A stretch of 64,000 nt of DNA from Psychrobacter sp. P2G3 (GTDB lineage Bacteria; Pseudomonadota; Gammaproteobacteria; Pseudomonadales; Moraxellaceae): positions 1,302,001 through 1,366,000 of the forward strand of contig NZ_CP012529.1 of assembly GCF_001593285.1 (NCBI RefSeq). Reading direction: 5' to 3'. Shown here piece after piece: positions 9,974-18,615 of the stretch. Both the position numbers and the translations under genes were made by a program. Within the stretch, counting starts at the first letter, position 1. Each line of letters begins with the position of its first letter. The notes below the pieces were generated by a model, which saw only the letters and a list, made by a program, of their open reading frames with translations, was not told the origin of the DNA and searched no databases.

Positions 9974-10697
9974 TTTAAATGCCGACGTTGCCGAAGGCTG
10001 CGGACAAGACGATAAGCTGATGACCATAGTAAGCTCGGCTAACGTGTGCTGTGGATTACATGCCGGTTCTTATGCCGAGATGCTAATCACCTTACAGTTG
10101 GCAAAAGAAAATAACGTCAGGGTAGGGGCCCATCCCAGTCTAGACGATAGAGAGAACTTTGGTCGTACCGATCAAGTTTTAGACGAAGAAGGCTATCGTG
10201 CCTTAATGCGGTATCAGTTGGGAGCAACCAAAGCGCTTTGTGACTTGGTTGGTGTGCCGTTAGAGTATGTAAAACCGCATGGCGCTTTATATAACCAAGC
10301 CGCTGCCAATGAATCATTAGCAGATATTCTGGTCAGTGAAATTAAGAATTTTGATTCGAATCTAAAAGTGATGGGTTTGTCGGGTGGCTATCTGGTCAAG
10401 TCAGCAAAAAATCATGGTCTAGAGGCGATATCTGAAGTATTCGCTGATAGAAACTATGAGAAAGATGGTTCTCTGGTCTCGCGTAGCAAAGACAATGCCC
10501 TAATAACGGACACGGATGAAGCGACCAATCATGTCATGCAAATGATTACTGAAGGCTCTGTTACCAGCGTATGCGGTGAAAAAGTGCCGGTAGATGCCCA
10601 AAGCGTCTGCTTACATGGCGACGGTGAACATGCCATTCTTTTTGCTCAAGAAATAAAAAAGCAGTTAGAGCTGAAAGGTATTGAGATATCAGCTTAA
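9963..10697 (+). CDS. pxpA: 5-oxoprolinase subunit A (LamB/YcsF family)
   Basis: This 244-residue protein starts MKVDLNADVAEGCGQDD and contains the family motifs SSANVCCGLHAG, VRVGAHPSLDDRENFGR and YVKPHGALYNQA. PxpA completes the PxpABC 5-oxoprolinase, which opens the lactam of 5-oxo-L-proline to glutamate with ATP. The ATG at 9963 is used because it gives the canonical N-terminus and has GGAGTA upstream; the longer frame only runs back into pxpC. The transporter gene follows 53 bp later. Confidence 0.94.
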   Translation: MKVDLNADVAEGCGQDDKLMTIVSSANVCCGLHAGSYAEMLITLQLAKENNVRVGAHPSLDDRENFGRTDQVLDEEGYRALMRYQLGATKALCDLVGVPLEYVKPHGALYNQAAANESLADILVSEIKNFDSNLKVMGLSGGYLVKSAKNHGLEAISEVFADRNYEKDGSLVSRSKDNALITDTDEATNHVMQMITEGSVTSVCGEKVPVDAQSVCLHGDGEHAILFAQEIKKQLELKGIEISA

Positions 10698-10750
10698 TAT
10701 TAGATTAATAATAGTTTGAACGACCTACTCTGTATAAAACAAGGATGTTT

Positions 10751-11938
10751 ATGAGTACCTTAAAAAAACACAATACAGCTATTTTAGGTGCCGCTTTTTT
10801 GATGGCAACCTCAGCAGTAGGACCAGGGTTTTTGACACAAACCGCCACTTTTACCGAAAGCTTGATGGCAAGCTTTGGTTTTGTTATTTTAATCTCTATC
10901 GTCATGGATATTGGCGTCCAGCTTAACGTTTGGCGAGTAGTAGCCGTATCCAAAAAGCGTGCGCAGGAAATTGCTAATTTAGTGTTTCCTGGAGTGGGCT
11001 ATTTGCTCGCTTTCCTGATTATTGCTGGAGGCTTAGCATTTAACATTGGTAATATTGGCGGCGCTGGTCTTGGTATGCAGTCGATGTTCAATATCTCGCC
11101 CATTACTGGCGCACTGATCAGTGGGGTAATCGCTGTTGCTATATTTCTAGGCCGCGAAACCGGGCCTATCATGGATAAGTTCACTCAGCTAATGGGCTTT
11201 ATTTTAATTGTGTTAATTATCTATGTAATGTTTAAGTCTGATCCACCATTAGCCGAAGCAGTTACCAAAACCATCATGCCTGATAAGATTGATGCCGTCG
11301 CTATTGTGACTTTAGTAGGCGGAACGGTTGGTGGTTATATTACTTTTTCCGGTGCGCATCGATTGTTAGAAGCAGGCGTAAGCGGGGAAGAAAACCTAGA
11401 CTCGGTGACCAGAAGCTCGGTCTCTGGTATTTTGATTGCCTCTGTTATTCGCGTCTTTTTATTCCTTGCCGTCTTGGGCGTGGTCTCCAAAGGTATTGCG
11501 TTAGATCCAACCAATCCAGCTATGTCGCCTTTTCAGTATATCCTAGGCAATACTGGTAAAGTTGTTTTTGGTATGGTGATTTGGGCGGCCTCAGTTACCT
11601 CTGTTATTGGCGCTGCGTATACTTCCGTATCTTTTATGACCAATTTTCATCCATTTATTGAGAGACACAAGCGCTATTTTATTATTGGTTTTATTGTCAT
11701 CTCGACATTCGTCTTTGCCACTATCGGCAAGCCAGCTCAAGTACTCGTATTAGTTGGGACGTTAAATGGCTTAGTACTACCTATCGCTATGGTGATTATA
11801 CTTATTGCCGCTTATAGAAAAAATATCGTTGGCAATTACAAGCACCCTATTTGGATCGCTGTCTTTGGTTGGATAATTGCCATTGCGATGAGTATCCTAA
11901 GTGTGATGACTATCGCTCAATATCTCGGCATCAGTTAA
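10751..11938 (+). CDS. NRAMP-fold transporter (YcsG-like) lacking metal-ligand motifs
   Basis: This 395-residue membrane protein has about eleven hydrophobic helices and an NRAMP-like opening, SAVGPGFLTQTATFTES (residues 21-37). True NRAMP metal transporters have DPGN in the first helix and MPH in the sixth. Here the first position reads QTAT, and the sixth-helix region reads GGYITFSGAH (residues 194-203). Bacillus ycsG, an NRAMP relative, lies beside ycsF (pxpA) and kipI/kipA, so transport of 5-oxoproline or a related metabolite is a reasonable inference. The ATG at 10751 is preferred because AAGGA at 10741-10745 precedes it; the ATG at 10745 overlaps that site. The next gene starts 10 bp after the stop. 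Confidence 0.85.
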   Translation: MSTLKKHNTAILGAAFLMATSAVGPGFLTQTATFTESLMASFGFVILISIVMDIGVQLNVWRVVAVSKKRAQEIANLVFPGVGYLLAFLIIAGGLAFNIGNIGGAGLGMQSMFNISPITGALISGVIAVAIFLGRETGPIMDKFTQLMGFILIVLIIYVMFKSDPPLAEAVTKTIMPDKIDAVAIVTLVGGTVGGYITFSGAHRLLEAGVSGEENLDSVTRSSVSGILIASVIRVFLFLAVLGVVSKGIALDPTNPAMSPFQYILGNTGKVVFGMVIWAASVTSVIGAAYTSVSFMTNFHPFIERHKRYFIIGFIVISTFVFATIGKPAQVLVLVGTLNGLVLPIAMVIILIAAYRKNIVGNYKHPIWIAVFGWIIAIAMSILSVMTIAQYLGIS

Positions 11939-11948
11939 GGAGTTTATT

Positions 11949-12377
11949 ATGGATATAGAACAAGTGGCACGGGTGGTTAAACTCGTTGAAAGCAGCCAAT
12001 TATATAAAGTAACGATTGAAAATAACGGGCAGTCAGTTACAGTAGTGAATAACGTAAACCAGCATGAGATGGCCAGCCCTGTAAAATCAAAGACTATTCA
12101 AAATGGCGCAGATAGAAATAGTGTAGACATCGACAGTGCTCTATCGCAGGTGCGCGCGACTCATGTTGGTCAGGTTTATTTAAGTAAAGATGGCGCAACA
12201 GATCGTTTAGTTAGCAAAGGTGACCACATCGAAAAAGGTCAAACGATTTGCTTTATTGAGGAATTGTCTCGTTTGCTACCTGTGGTCAGTGACAAAGCAG
12301 GGGTTGTGAGCGATATATTGGTTGAGAATGGGCAAATTGTTGAATATGGGCAGCCTATTTTAGCTTTGGAAGTGTAA
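11949..12377 (+). CDS. Biotin-less AccB-like carrier paralogue
   Basis: The 142-residue protein is built like the carrier at 6356-6874: an N-terminal helix (EQVARVVKLVESSQ), a linker, and a lipoyl/biotinyl-type C-terminal domain with the shared ending GQIVEYGQPILALE. Where the true carrier reads CIIEAMKMMHEV this one reads CFIEELSRLLPV, so the biotin-accepting lysine is replaced by serine and the whole motif is gone. It cannot be biotinylated at the usual place. Plant BADC proteins, biotin-less relatives of BCCP, inhibit acetyl-CoA carboxylase, so a structural or regulatory role is possible. The frame is intact and it follows the transporter by 10 bp, so it is unlikely to be a decayed gene. 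Confidence 0.85.
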   Translation: MDIEQVARVVKLVESSQLYKVTIENNGQSVTVVNNVNQHEMASPVKSKTIQNGADRNSVDIDSALSQVRATHVGQVYLSKDGATDRLVSKGDHIEKGQTICFIEELSRLLPVVSDKAGVVSDILVENGQIVEYGQPILALEV

Positions 12378-12392
12378 AAAAATTAAAGTGAG

Positions 12393-12420
12393 AAAATAGT
12401 CCTTATTAAGGCTATTTTTT
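12393..12420 (+). terminator. Terminator after the pxp cluster
   Basis: AAAATAGTCCTTA and TTAAGGCTATTTT form a hairpin with a tight loop followed by six T residues. It separates the carboxylase/pxp operon from the aldolase-hydrolase pair downstream. Confidence 0.75.
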
Positions 12421-12668
12421 ATATTTGGCTTAACTCTTTTTGTTAGGCTGCTTGATAGGAAGTATTCTAAGTTATGTAGTACATTTTGAGCTAGGTGATT
12501 AAAATCTCTTAAGTTTAAATGTGTGGATTTGACAGTAAGGATCCATCACGGAGGCAGGTAGTATTATGTATAGTTGATATACATAAGTGTCATAGTTTTT
12601 ACCCTGTTAGTTTTATAAGGTGGATGACGGATTTATCAATAGTATCTAAAACAGGGATGTATGACATC

Positions 12669-13436
12669 ATGGAAAACGAAACGATATCAGATGTAAAAGG
12701 AGTGGTAACCCAACAAGAATGGGATATGCGAGTCAACCTTGCCGCTTGCTATCGACTGATTGCCTTATATGGTTGGGATGATTTGGTCTTCACACACATC
12801 TCAGCGCGAGTGCCAGATACCGAGGATGAGTTTTTAATCAACCCTTATGGTTTATTATTTGAAGAGATTACTGCCTCAAACCTTGTCAAAGTGAATCAAG
12901 CTGGCGAAAAGATATTATCATCAGCCTACGATATCAATCCAGCAGGATTCACCATTCATAGTGCGGTACATGATGCTCGCGCCGATGCTCACTGTGTCAT
13001 TCATCTACATACCAGTGATGGGGTCGCCGTCTCTACTCAAGTGCAGGGCTTACTGCCTATTTCTCAGCAATCATTATTTCCGTTATCTAACTTGGCCTAT
13101 CATGATTATGAAGGGATAGCACTAAACCCTGCAGAAAAAGTGCGACTAGTCGATGACCTTGGCGATGCCAACTTTATGATTTTGCGTAATCATGGCCTGC
13201 TAACTTGTGCGAGCACCGTTGCCGATGCGTTTTTATTCATGTATATCATGCAAAGAGCGTGCGAAGTACAAATCAAAGCCCAAAGCGGCGGCAGCGAGTT
13301 GACACATATACCACCGCAAATACTAGCTGGTATTCAAGCGGCATCAAAAGCAGTCACTAAAGAGGCTAATGGTGATATCGCTTGGCCCGCGTTATTAAGG
13401 AAACTACGCCGTACCGATCCATCATTTGAGGAGTAA
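12669..13436 (+). CDS. Class II aldolase/adducin-family protein, second paralogue
   Basis: The 255-residue product is similar in architecture to the protein at 1390-2169 (QEWDMRVNLAACYRL versus VEWQARVDLALCYRM). It retains the zinc-site histidines in CVIHLHTSDGVAV and the LRNHGLLT segment. The start at 12669 (MENETISD) is chosen by alignment with the paralogue and has AGGGA about 11 bases upstream; the open frame extends back to 12519 but that part shows no family similarity. An ATG at 12657 is also possible. It is 6 bp from the MEST-like hydrolase gene, suggesting a two-gene operon. Substrate unknown; aldolase, epimerase and decarboxylase activities all occur in the family. Confidence 0.85.
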   Translation: MENETISDVKGVVTQQEWDMRVNLAACYRLIALYGWDDLVFTHISARVPDTEDEFLINPYGLLFEEITASNLVKVNQAGEKILSSAYDINPAGFTIHSAVHDARADAHCVIHLHTSDGVAVSTQVQGLLPISQQSLFPLSNLAYHDYEGIALNPAEKVRLVDDLGDANFMILRNHGLLTCASTVADAFLFMYIMQRACEVQIKAQSGGSELTHIPPQILAGIQAASKAVTKEANGDIAWPALLRKLRRTDPSFEE

Positions 13437-13442
13437 TGATGG

Positions 13443-14330
13443 ATGATCACTCTGAATGAATGGCAGCAGCAGGGACAGCTTGAATCTATCAATGGTCAGC
13501 AAATCTTTACTCGACAGGGTGGGGATAAAAGTGCGCCGGTATTATTATTGATTCACGGCTATCCTAGTGCGAGCTGGGATTGGGAAGGGATGTGGGAGGC
13601 TCTGACTGATTGTTATTATGTTATCACCCTCGATATGTTGGGCTTTGGTTTATCGGCTAAGCCCAAAAATGCACGCTATCTTATTACTGAGCAAGCAGAT
13701 ATTTTTCAGAGTTATTTAAATAAGCTAAAGGTCAGTAACTATCATATTTTGGCTCATGATTATGGCGATACAGTCGCTCAAGAGCTGCTGGCAAGACAGG
13801 TCGACAGCAATGACGGTAGTGGTAGTCACGAGCCGCGTATTGCTAGTGTCTGTTTTCTAAATGGTGGCTTATTTCCTGAAACTCATAAACCCATATTAAT
13901 CCAAAAATTATTACTATCACCACTAGGGTCTTTAGTAGCTAAACTCATTAATAAGCAGAAGTTCGCGGACAATTTACAGCGAATCTTTGGGCCAGCAACC
14001 CCGCCAACTCAAGAGGTAGTTGATACGCTATGGCAGCTATTAAACTATAATAATGGTCTAGCAGTGATGCATAAATTGATAGATTATATCCCTCAGCGCA
14101 AGCAGCATCGTGAACGCTGGGTAGGAGCTATTATCAATAGTGATGTTCCGGTAAAATTAATCGACGGCGCTAAAGATCCCATCTCAGGTCAGCATATGAT
14201 CGATCGTTATCGTGAATTAATTCCCAATGCCAATGTGACTGAAATGCCAGATCTAGGCCACTATCCACAGATTGAGGATGCTGATGCTATTACTGCTGCG
14301 TATCTACAATTTAGAGAGCATATTAGCTAA
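13443..14330 (+). CDS. MEST/PEG1-like alpha/beta hydrolase (epoxide hydrolase/dehalogenase clan)
   Basis: The 295-residue protein has an alpha/beta-hydrolase oxyanion region (LLIHGYPSASWDW), an aspartate nucleophile elbow AHDYGDTVAQE (Asp106), and a late GHYPQ histidine (His273). Aspartate rather than serine at the elbow places it with epoxide hydrolases and haloalkane dehalogenases. Several segments (HDYGDTVAQELL, LNGGLFPETHKP, RWVGAI, HYPQIED) match, from memory, the vertebrate imprinted-gene product MEST/PEG1, for which no accepted substrate is known. The ribosome site GAGGAG lies at the end of the aldolase gene 6 bp upstream. Confidence 0.85.
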   Translation: MITLNEWQQQGQLESINGQQIFTRQGGDKSAPVLLLIHGYPSASWDWEGMWEALTDCYYVITLDMLGFGLSAKPKNARYLITEQADIFQSYLNKLKVSNYHILAHDYGDTVAQELLARQVDSNDGSGSHEPRIASVCFLNGGLFPETHKPILIQKLLLSPLGSLVAKLINKQKFADNLQRIFGPATPPTQEVVDTLWQLLNYNNGLAVMHKLIDYIPQRKQHRERWVGAIINSDVPVKLIDGAKDPISGQHMIDRYRELIPNANVTEMPDLGHYPQIEDADAITAAYLQFREHIS

Positions 14331-14724
14331 AGAGTTATATAAAAAAAGGGTGCAGAATATAATGAGATGGTATGTAAGACTAAGTTTTGAAGAGAGGTAT
14401 AATGGCGTCAAATTATAAAGATAATATTGGATATTGTTTATAGTATATTTTCTAGAATTTAAGCAATAAAAACAATAATAGTCTTCAATAGATTGGCTCA
14501 GATTAGGCTTGTTATGCATGTTGATTTGGCGCAATATACAATTTGACTTGTATCATAATTCATTATTCATTGCTCAGTAAGGTATGGGCTATAGACCCCA
14601 CCTCTGTTTTTAGTGTCAATCAGGGCGACAAGGCATTACTTATATTTTGTAGCTATTACTCTATTTATCACTCTAATCAAACTATAAACATAGTTACTTC
14701 TAATGGGTTATCTTATAAATTATT
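14331..14724. other. Non-coding gap before the TonB gene
   Basis: AT-rich, with no convincing gene. A TTGACT hexamer at 14543-14548 could be part of a promoter for the TonB gene but no good -10 lies at the right distance. I see no terminator hairpin after the hydrolase gene. Confidence 0.5.
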
Positions 14725-15756
14725 ATGATATCGAATCCATTTACTCGCCTTATCAATGTTTGGATTGCTATTCTTGTTATAGTATTACATGGTGTTACTG
14801 TATGGGCTATGGTATCTATGGATAGTCCTGAACGTCCTATGATAAATGCTCCCGAGCCTAAGACAATTCAATTAGAGTTAATAACATTATCAGCACTATC
14901 CAACGAAAAACCTGACGTAAGACCAAAACTCAAGTCCGTTTCTCAACCTCAAAAATCATTGCCACCAGTACAAGAAGTAACTGAGCAAACTGAAAACATC
15001 AAACTTACCAAATCTGCCAAGCTAGCACCAATATTAGAATCTGAACCAAAAGCAAAACCTATAGAACCTAAACCAAAAGCAGAACTATCAAATTCAGTAG
15101 AAGACTCTGTAATAGCTACAGAAGAACCTCAGTTAAATCAAGAGACCAAGGATTCTTCATCAGAGCAAAAACTAGTAATAACAGAATCAAGAAAAATATC
15201 GAATGCCACAGATGAGATAGAGTCAGATCTATCCGCGATGATTCTGGCCGTGACAAAACAGTTCAATCGCGAACAAGCTATGCAGCAGCAAGCCGTTCAG
15301 AGTCAGTCTAATAGGAAACGTATCGAACAAGATAAATTACAGCTGCAAGCTGTTAATGATGCCGTCGCCAAAGTGTTAGCAGCAGACCAAGCGAACGAAA
15401 AAAAACCTGAACAACCAGCTCTAGAGGATAAGATTGATGAGAGTAGTGAAGTAGTACCGTTTTTGGAAGAGCAAGCCAATTGGCTTGACGAATACCAACC
15501 TAATACAAGCCTTCCGCTGATAGTATGGCGCAATACTACTGCCCGATCGGGTGATATCTTTAATGTATTATTGGAGCTATATGTCGATAAAAATGGTCAC
15601 ATTACTGAGGTGCAACTACTCCAGTCATCCGGTAATGTAATCATCGATGCGGTAGCAATGATCCAAATAAGAGAAGGACAGTTCAATCCATTTCAAAAAA
15701 ACGGTCTGCCAGTAAATGCTACTGTACCTATGCAATTAAGTTATGAGATGCCTTAG
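14725..15756 (+). CDS. TonB-family energy transducer
   Basis: The 343-residue protein has one N-terminal membrane segment (about residues 11-31), then a long proline-, lysine- and glutamate-rich periplasmic stretch (KPIEPKPKAEL and similar) and a helical Gln-rich part. It ends in a TonB C-terminal domain (DIFNVLLELYVDKNGHITEV, then VDAVAMIQIREGQFNPF-like and PVNATVPMQLSYEMP). TonB proteins pass proton-motive energy to outer-membrane receptors. No exbB or exbD is next to it, so it must use partners encoded elsewhere. No ribosome site stands out before the ATG. Confidence 0.85.
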   Translation: MISNPFTRLINVWIAILVIVLHGVTVWAMVSMDSPERPMINAPEPKTIQLELITLSALSNEKPDVRPKLKSVSQPQKSLPPVQEVTEQTENIKLTKSAKLAPILESEPKAKPIEPKPKAELSNSVEDSVIATEEPQLNQETKDSSSEQKLVITESRKISNATDEIESDLSAMILAVTKQFNREQAMQQQAVQSQSNRKRIEQDKLQLQAVNDAVAKVLAADQANEKKPEQPALEDKIDESSEVVPFLEEQANWLDEYQPNTSLPLIVWRNTTARSGDIFNVLLELYVDKNGHITEVQLLQSSGNVIIDAVAMIQIREGQFNPFQKNGLPVNATVPMQLSYEMP

Positions 15757-15894
15757 CAATAAAGAATATTCTGCTTTAGACATTTTTATAAATGGCTCTT
15801 TTTAGTTGAGATAATTAAGCTCTAACACTTAAGCTCTACATGGATGAGTTTGTAGGCTTAATAATTAGTAGAGCCTATAAGTTTTAGAACAAGA

Positions 15895-17040
15895 TTAAAA
15901 TGCCCTCTGAAAGAACCACCATAATGCAATCAAGATACTGACCACTGAACCTGCATAAAATATGATCGTTTTATAAAAACGCGTATGCCGTAGTAATAGC
16001 GCTATCGGAAATACTAAAGCGATAAATACGAGTTGCCCTAGCTCTATTCCTATATTGAAACTCAGCAATGCTAGTACGCGCTCGCTAGTGGCTAGTGGCA
16101 AATCTACAAGTACATTAGCAAAGCCAAAACCGTGAATCAGTCCAAAAACGAATGCCAGATAGACGGCGCGTACGCGTAGCAGGGGCACTAAATTGTTTAA
16201 TGCTGCGAACGCTATGGATAGAGCGATTAAGGATTCAATAAAGCGGGCAGGTATACTGACGATCTGAAGCGCCGCTAAACTCAAGGTAATTGAATGCGCT
16301 AACGTGAATGAAGTTGCAATCCAAAAGACTTCAAGTAGCGCTGCTTGCGGTTTAGTAACGGCGATCAATGCTTTTTGCTTACGTAAGTAAACTGCAGGGA
16401 TAAGCAGTACAAATAAGAATAATAAATGATCCCAACCAATCAGCAGGTGATGTATGCCACTTTTCAAAAAGTTTGTTGCCGTAGACAGCCATCCAGATTC
16501 AGCCCCCGAACCTAAGGGGTTTTCTCCTACAGCCAGCACTTGAAGAGGTGTCTCATCACTAGCCCCTGTTAGAATCAAGCGGTGATTGGCATCGATACCT
16601 GCTAAGATTTGATAGTCAAGATTATCGATTGAGGTCGCACAGTTTATCTCAAAGTCTGTGTACAGGTAATTAAACCCACCGCGTGTATTAATAGCCAATG
16701 GTGCAAAGCTTGTCATGTCACAGACTTGAGCACCAGCTTCTAACTTTACTTGGGATTCGATTAGCTGCTTTATGAGTGGCGTTTGCGATTTTACCTCTAT
16801 CCAACTTACTTTATGATCTTGGTTTGAATCTATATCTACTAGCAAAGCAAGGTCGCGTAGTGACAACTCATATTTAGCATTATAATTAATATTTGCTGCG
16901 GCTTTGGAATTGCTCGTTTGAAGGTTCAAGTAAGCTGTACTAGATTCGTGCGCCTGTAGTGCCGTGCAAGTCATCGCTAGTAAAAGCAGCGTCAAGTAAC
17001 GATAGCTATGACTCCAAATGCGTCTGCTAAGTGCGCTCAT
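15895..17040 (-). CDS. HupE/UreJ-family membrane protein
   Basis: The 381-residue protein has a signal peptide ending near CTALQAHESS, a periplasmic domain of about 150 residues with an EF-hand-like loop (DIDSNQDHKVSW), and a C-terminal membrane part of about six helices. This part carries the HupE/UreJ hallmarks HHLLIGWDHLLFLF and FGLIHGFGFANVL. The family includes nickel/cobalt permeases, but this two-domain subgroup is of unknown function. Its ATG overlaps the stop of the TPR gene (ATGA), and it is the last of four minus-strand genes starting with the DUF4331 gene. Confidence 0.82.
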   Translation of the reverse strand: MSALSRRIWSHSYRYLTLLLLAMTCTALQAHESSTAYLNLQTSNSKAAANINYNAKYELSLRDLALLVDIDSNQDHKVSWIEVKSQTPLIKQLIESQVKLEAGAQVCDMTSFAPLAINTRGGFNYLYTDFEINCATSIDNLDYQILAGIDANHRLILTGASDETPLQVLAVGENPLGSGAESGWLSTATNFLKSGIHHLLIGWDHLLFLFVLLIPAVYLRKQKALIAVTKPQAALLEVFWIATSFTLAHSITLSLAALQIVSIPARFIESLIALSIAFAALNNLVPLLRVRAVYLAFVFGLIHGFGFANVLVDLPLATSERVLALLSFNIGIELGQLVFIALVFPIALLLRHTRFYKTIIFYAGSVVSILIALWWFFQRAF

Positions 17041-18236
17041 AAAGGCTTATCCTTGCTTGAAGTTTGCATGCCTGAGGGTGGGCAGTTCAAACAGTCACTA
17101 ATTTTACCCAAACGTAGATCGCGTTCAAGTGCTGGATATTCAAACTGAGTGTCTTTTATGAATTGGCGTATAACTTCAATGTCTTTTTGGCTGCCAGCTT
17201 GGATAGCTGCTTTTGTATAAATCTCAATATCAGCTGTTTCGCGTTGCTGTTGCCAGTTGTTTCGAGCCAACTGTAGTGCCGAGTCGATTTGATTAGCAAG
17301 CATGGCGTAAGTAGCTTGTTCACGCATATGTGCATTTTCTTTGCGTATTTGCCATACCTCAATACGTTCTTCCATGAGCGCTAAGTTTTGTTTAGATTTA
17401 GGGTCACGCAGTTTGATTTGAGCCGTGATGAGTCGCAACAACAACGCATCTTTATCAGTATGAGTTTTAAGCAGTTGAATTACTTCTTGATACTCTCCGT
17501 TACTCAATAACCAGTCAGCGCGAGCCATGAGTGCAGGTACAGTTTGAGCATCTATAACGCTAAAAACTTCATCAGCAAGAGAGGTATCTTGGCTTCTTAA
17601 TGCCGCGTCCGCTTGAATGAGATATATCCAGCGTGCTGTAGATGCATCAAGTTGAGGTGCAATAGCAGCTAGCTCATTTAGAGTTTGTTTTGCCTGTGTG
17701 ATCTGACCAGTCATGCTCTGTATTTGAGCCTCGCATGCTGCACGGTAGACACTGAGTGATGAATCATTAAGCTTTTTGCAGTAACCCATGGCTTCCTCAA
17801 ACTGACCTTGAACAACTAACAGAGAGGAGAGAGTCAAAAGGGCATCTGGATTAGCAGTATCTTTACTTAGTATCTGTTTTAACAATTCTTTTGCTTCAGA
17901 GAACTTATGATCTGATTGTAAAGCCCGCGCTCGTAGCATGAGTGTCTCTATGCTTTGATCTGTTGTTTGATCAAGTTGCGCTCTTGCTTGGCCTAGTGCG
18001 CGTGGGTCGCCTTGCAAGTAAGCACGTTCTAATAGCTGGCTAGTCTGTTCAGGATCATTTGTATTTTTGCTAGACGAAAAATCGTCTGAGCTGAGATAGC
18101 GTGCAGGCGGTGAATCTGAAGGTAAGGTTTCAAGAATCTGTTGGTCATCTTTAGGAATAAAAGGGGTGGCATAAAGTAATTGGCTGCTTATGATTAATAA
18201 ACATAGTAATCCGATAAGTTGCTTAATCCATTGCAT
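17037..18236 (-). CDS. Secreted TPR-repeat protein
   Basis: The 399-residue protein begins with a signal peptide (QLIGLLCLLIISSQLLYA) followed by helical repeats of TPR type, for example AKELLKQILSKDTANPDALL and AMGYCKKLNDSSLSVYRAA. The C-terminus has a CLNC pair. TPR proteins scaffold protein-protein contacts; here the partners are probably the products of the same operon. It overlaps the HupE-like gene by 4 bp, so the two are translationally coupled. No catalytic motif is seen. Confidence 0.78.
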   Translation of the reverse strand: MQWIKQLIGLLCLLIISSQLLYATPFIPKDDQQILETLPSDSPPARYLSSDDFSSSKNTNDPEQTSQLLERAYLQGDPRALGQARAQLDQTTDQSIETLMLRARALQSDHKFSEAKELLKQILSKDTANPDALLTLSSLLVVQGQFEEAMGYCKKLNDSSLSVYRAACEAQIQSMTGQITQAKQTLNELAAIAPQLDASTARWIYLIQADAALRSQDTSLADEVFSVIDAQTVPALMARADWLLSNGEYQEVIQLLKTHTDKDALLLRLITAQIKLRDPKSKQNLALMEERIEVWQIRKENAHMREQATYAMLANQIDSALQLARNNWQQQRETADIEIYTKAAIQAGSQKDIEVIRQFIKDTQFEYPALERDLRLGKISDCLNCPPSGMQTSSKDKPL

Positions 18237-18312
18237 AAATTCTGTCCGTTCAAAACATAAAGAAACACCTGAACAGTAGCCTGATCAGGTGCTCGATTTA
18301 CCTCATATCAGA

Positions 18313-18588
18313 CTACAATGAGGCGTTGGCGCCCGTCACAGCGACAGGTTCTGCCAAGTTGGCTTCGGGAAGTATAATCCGATCGATGTCTTGCGGCTCA
18401 TCGGTGTTTACATCTCTACTGACGTCAATTACGGTAGATGTCCTGCTAACCGCCAATTTTGCCTTAGCTTGATCTATCGCTACTTTGCTATCAGTCCGAT
18501 CCTGTGAGTTAGAGTTGTTATTATCGTTAAAGCAACCAGAAAGAGCGGCCGATCCGGTGACTAATACTGCTAAAAGTACATAGCGCAT
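18313..18588 (-). CDS. Small lipoprotein of the DUF4331 operon
   Basis: The 91-residue product has a lipoprotein signal ending in the lipobox LSGC (MRYVLLAVLVTGSAALSGC), followed by an Asn-rich linker and a mature part of about 70 residues with no recognised domain. The ribosome site CAAGGAGAAA precedes the ATG. It lies 27 bp after the DUF4331 gene and 76 bp before the TPR gene, in the same direction. Function unknown. Confidence 0.75.
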   Translation of the reverse strand: MRYVLLAVLVTGSAALSGCFNDNNNSNSQDRTDSKVAIDQAKAKLAVSRTSTVIDVSRDVNTDEPQDIDRIILPEANLAEPVAVTGANASL

Positions 18589-18615
18589 CGTATTTCTCCT
18601 TGAGTTAGATTCAAC

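Noticed and set aside
12519-12668. N-terminal extension of the second class II aldolase
   Set aside because: The extra 50 codons have no match to the paralogue and contain no ribosome site at the far end; the start at 12669 aligns with the paralogue.
14543-14728. Open frame of 61 codons before the TonB gene
   Set aside because: It starts at TTG without a ribosome site, has an unlikely composition and overlaps the TonB start. A promoter region is more likely.
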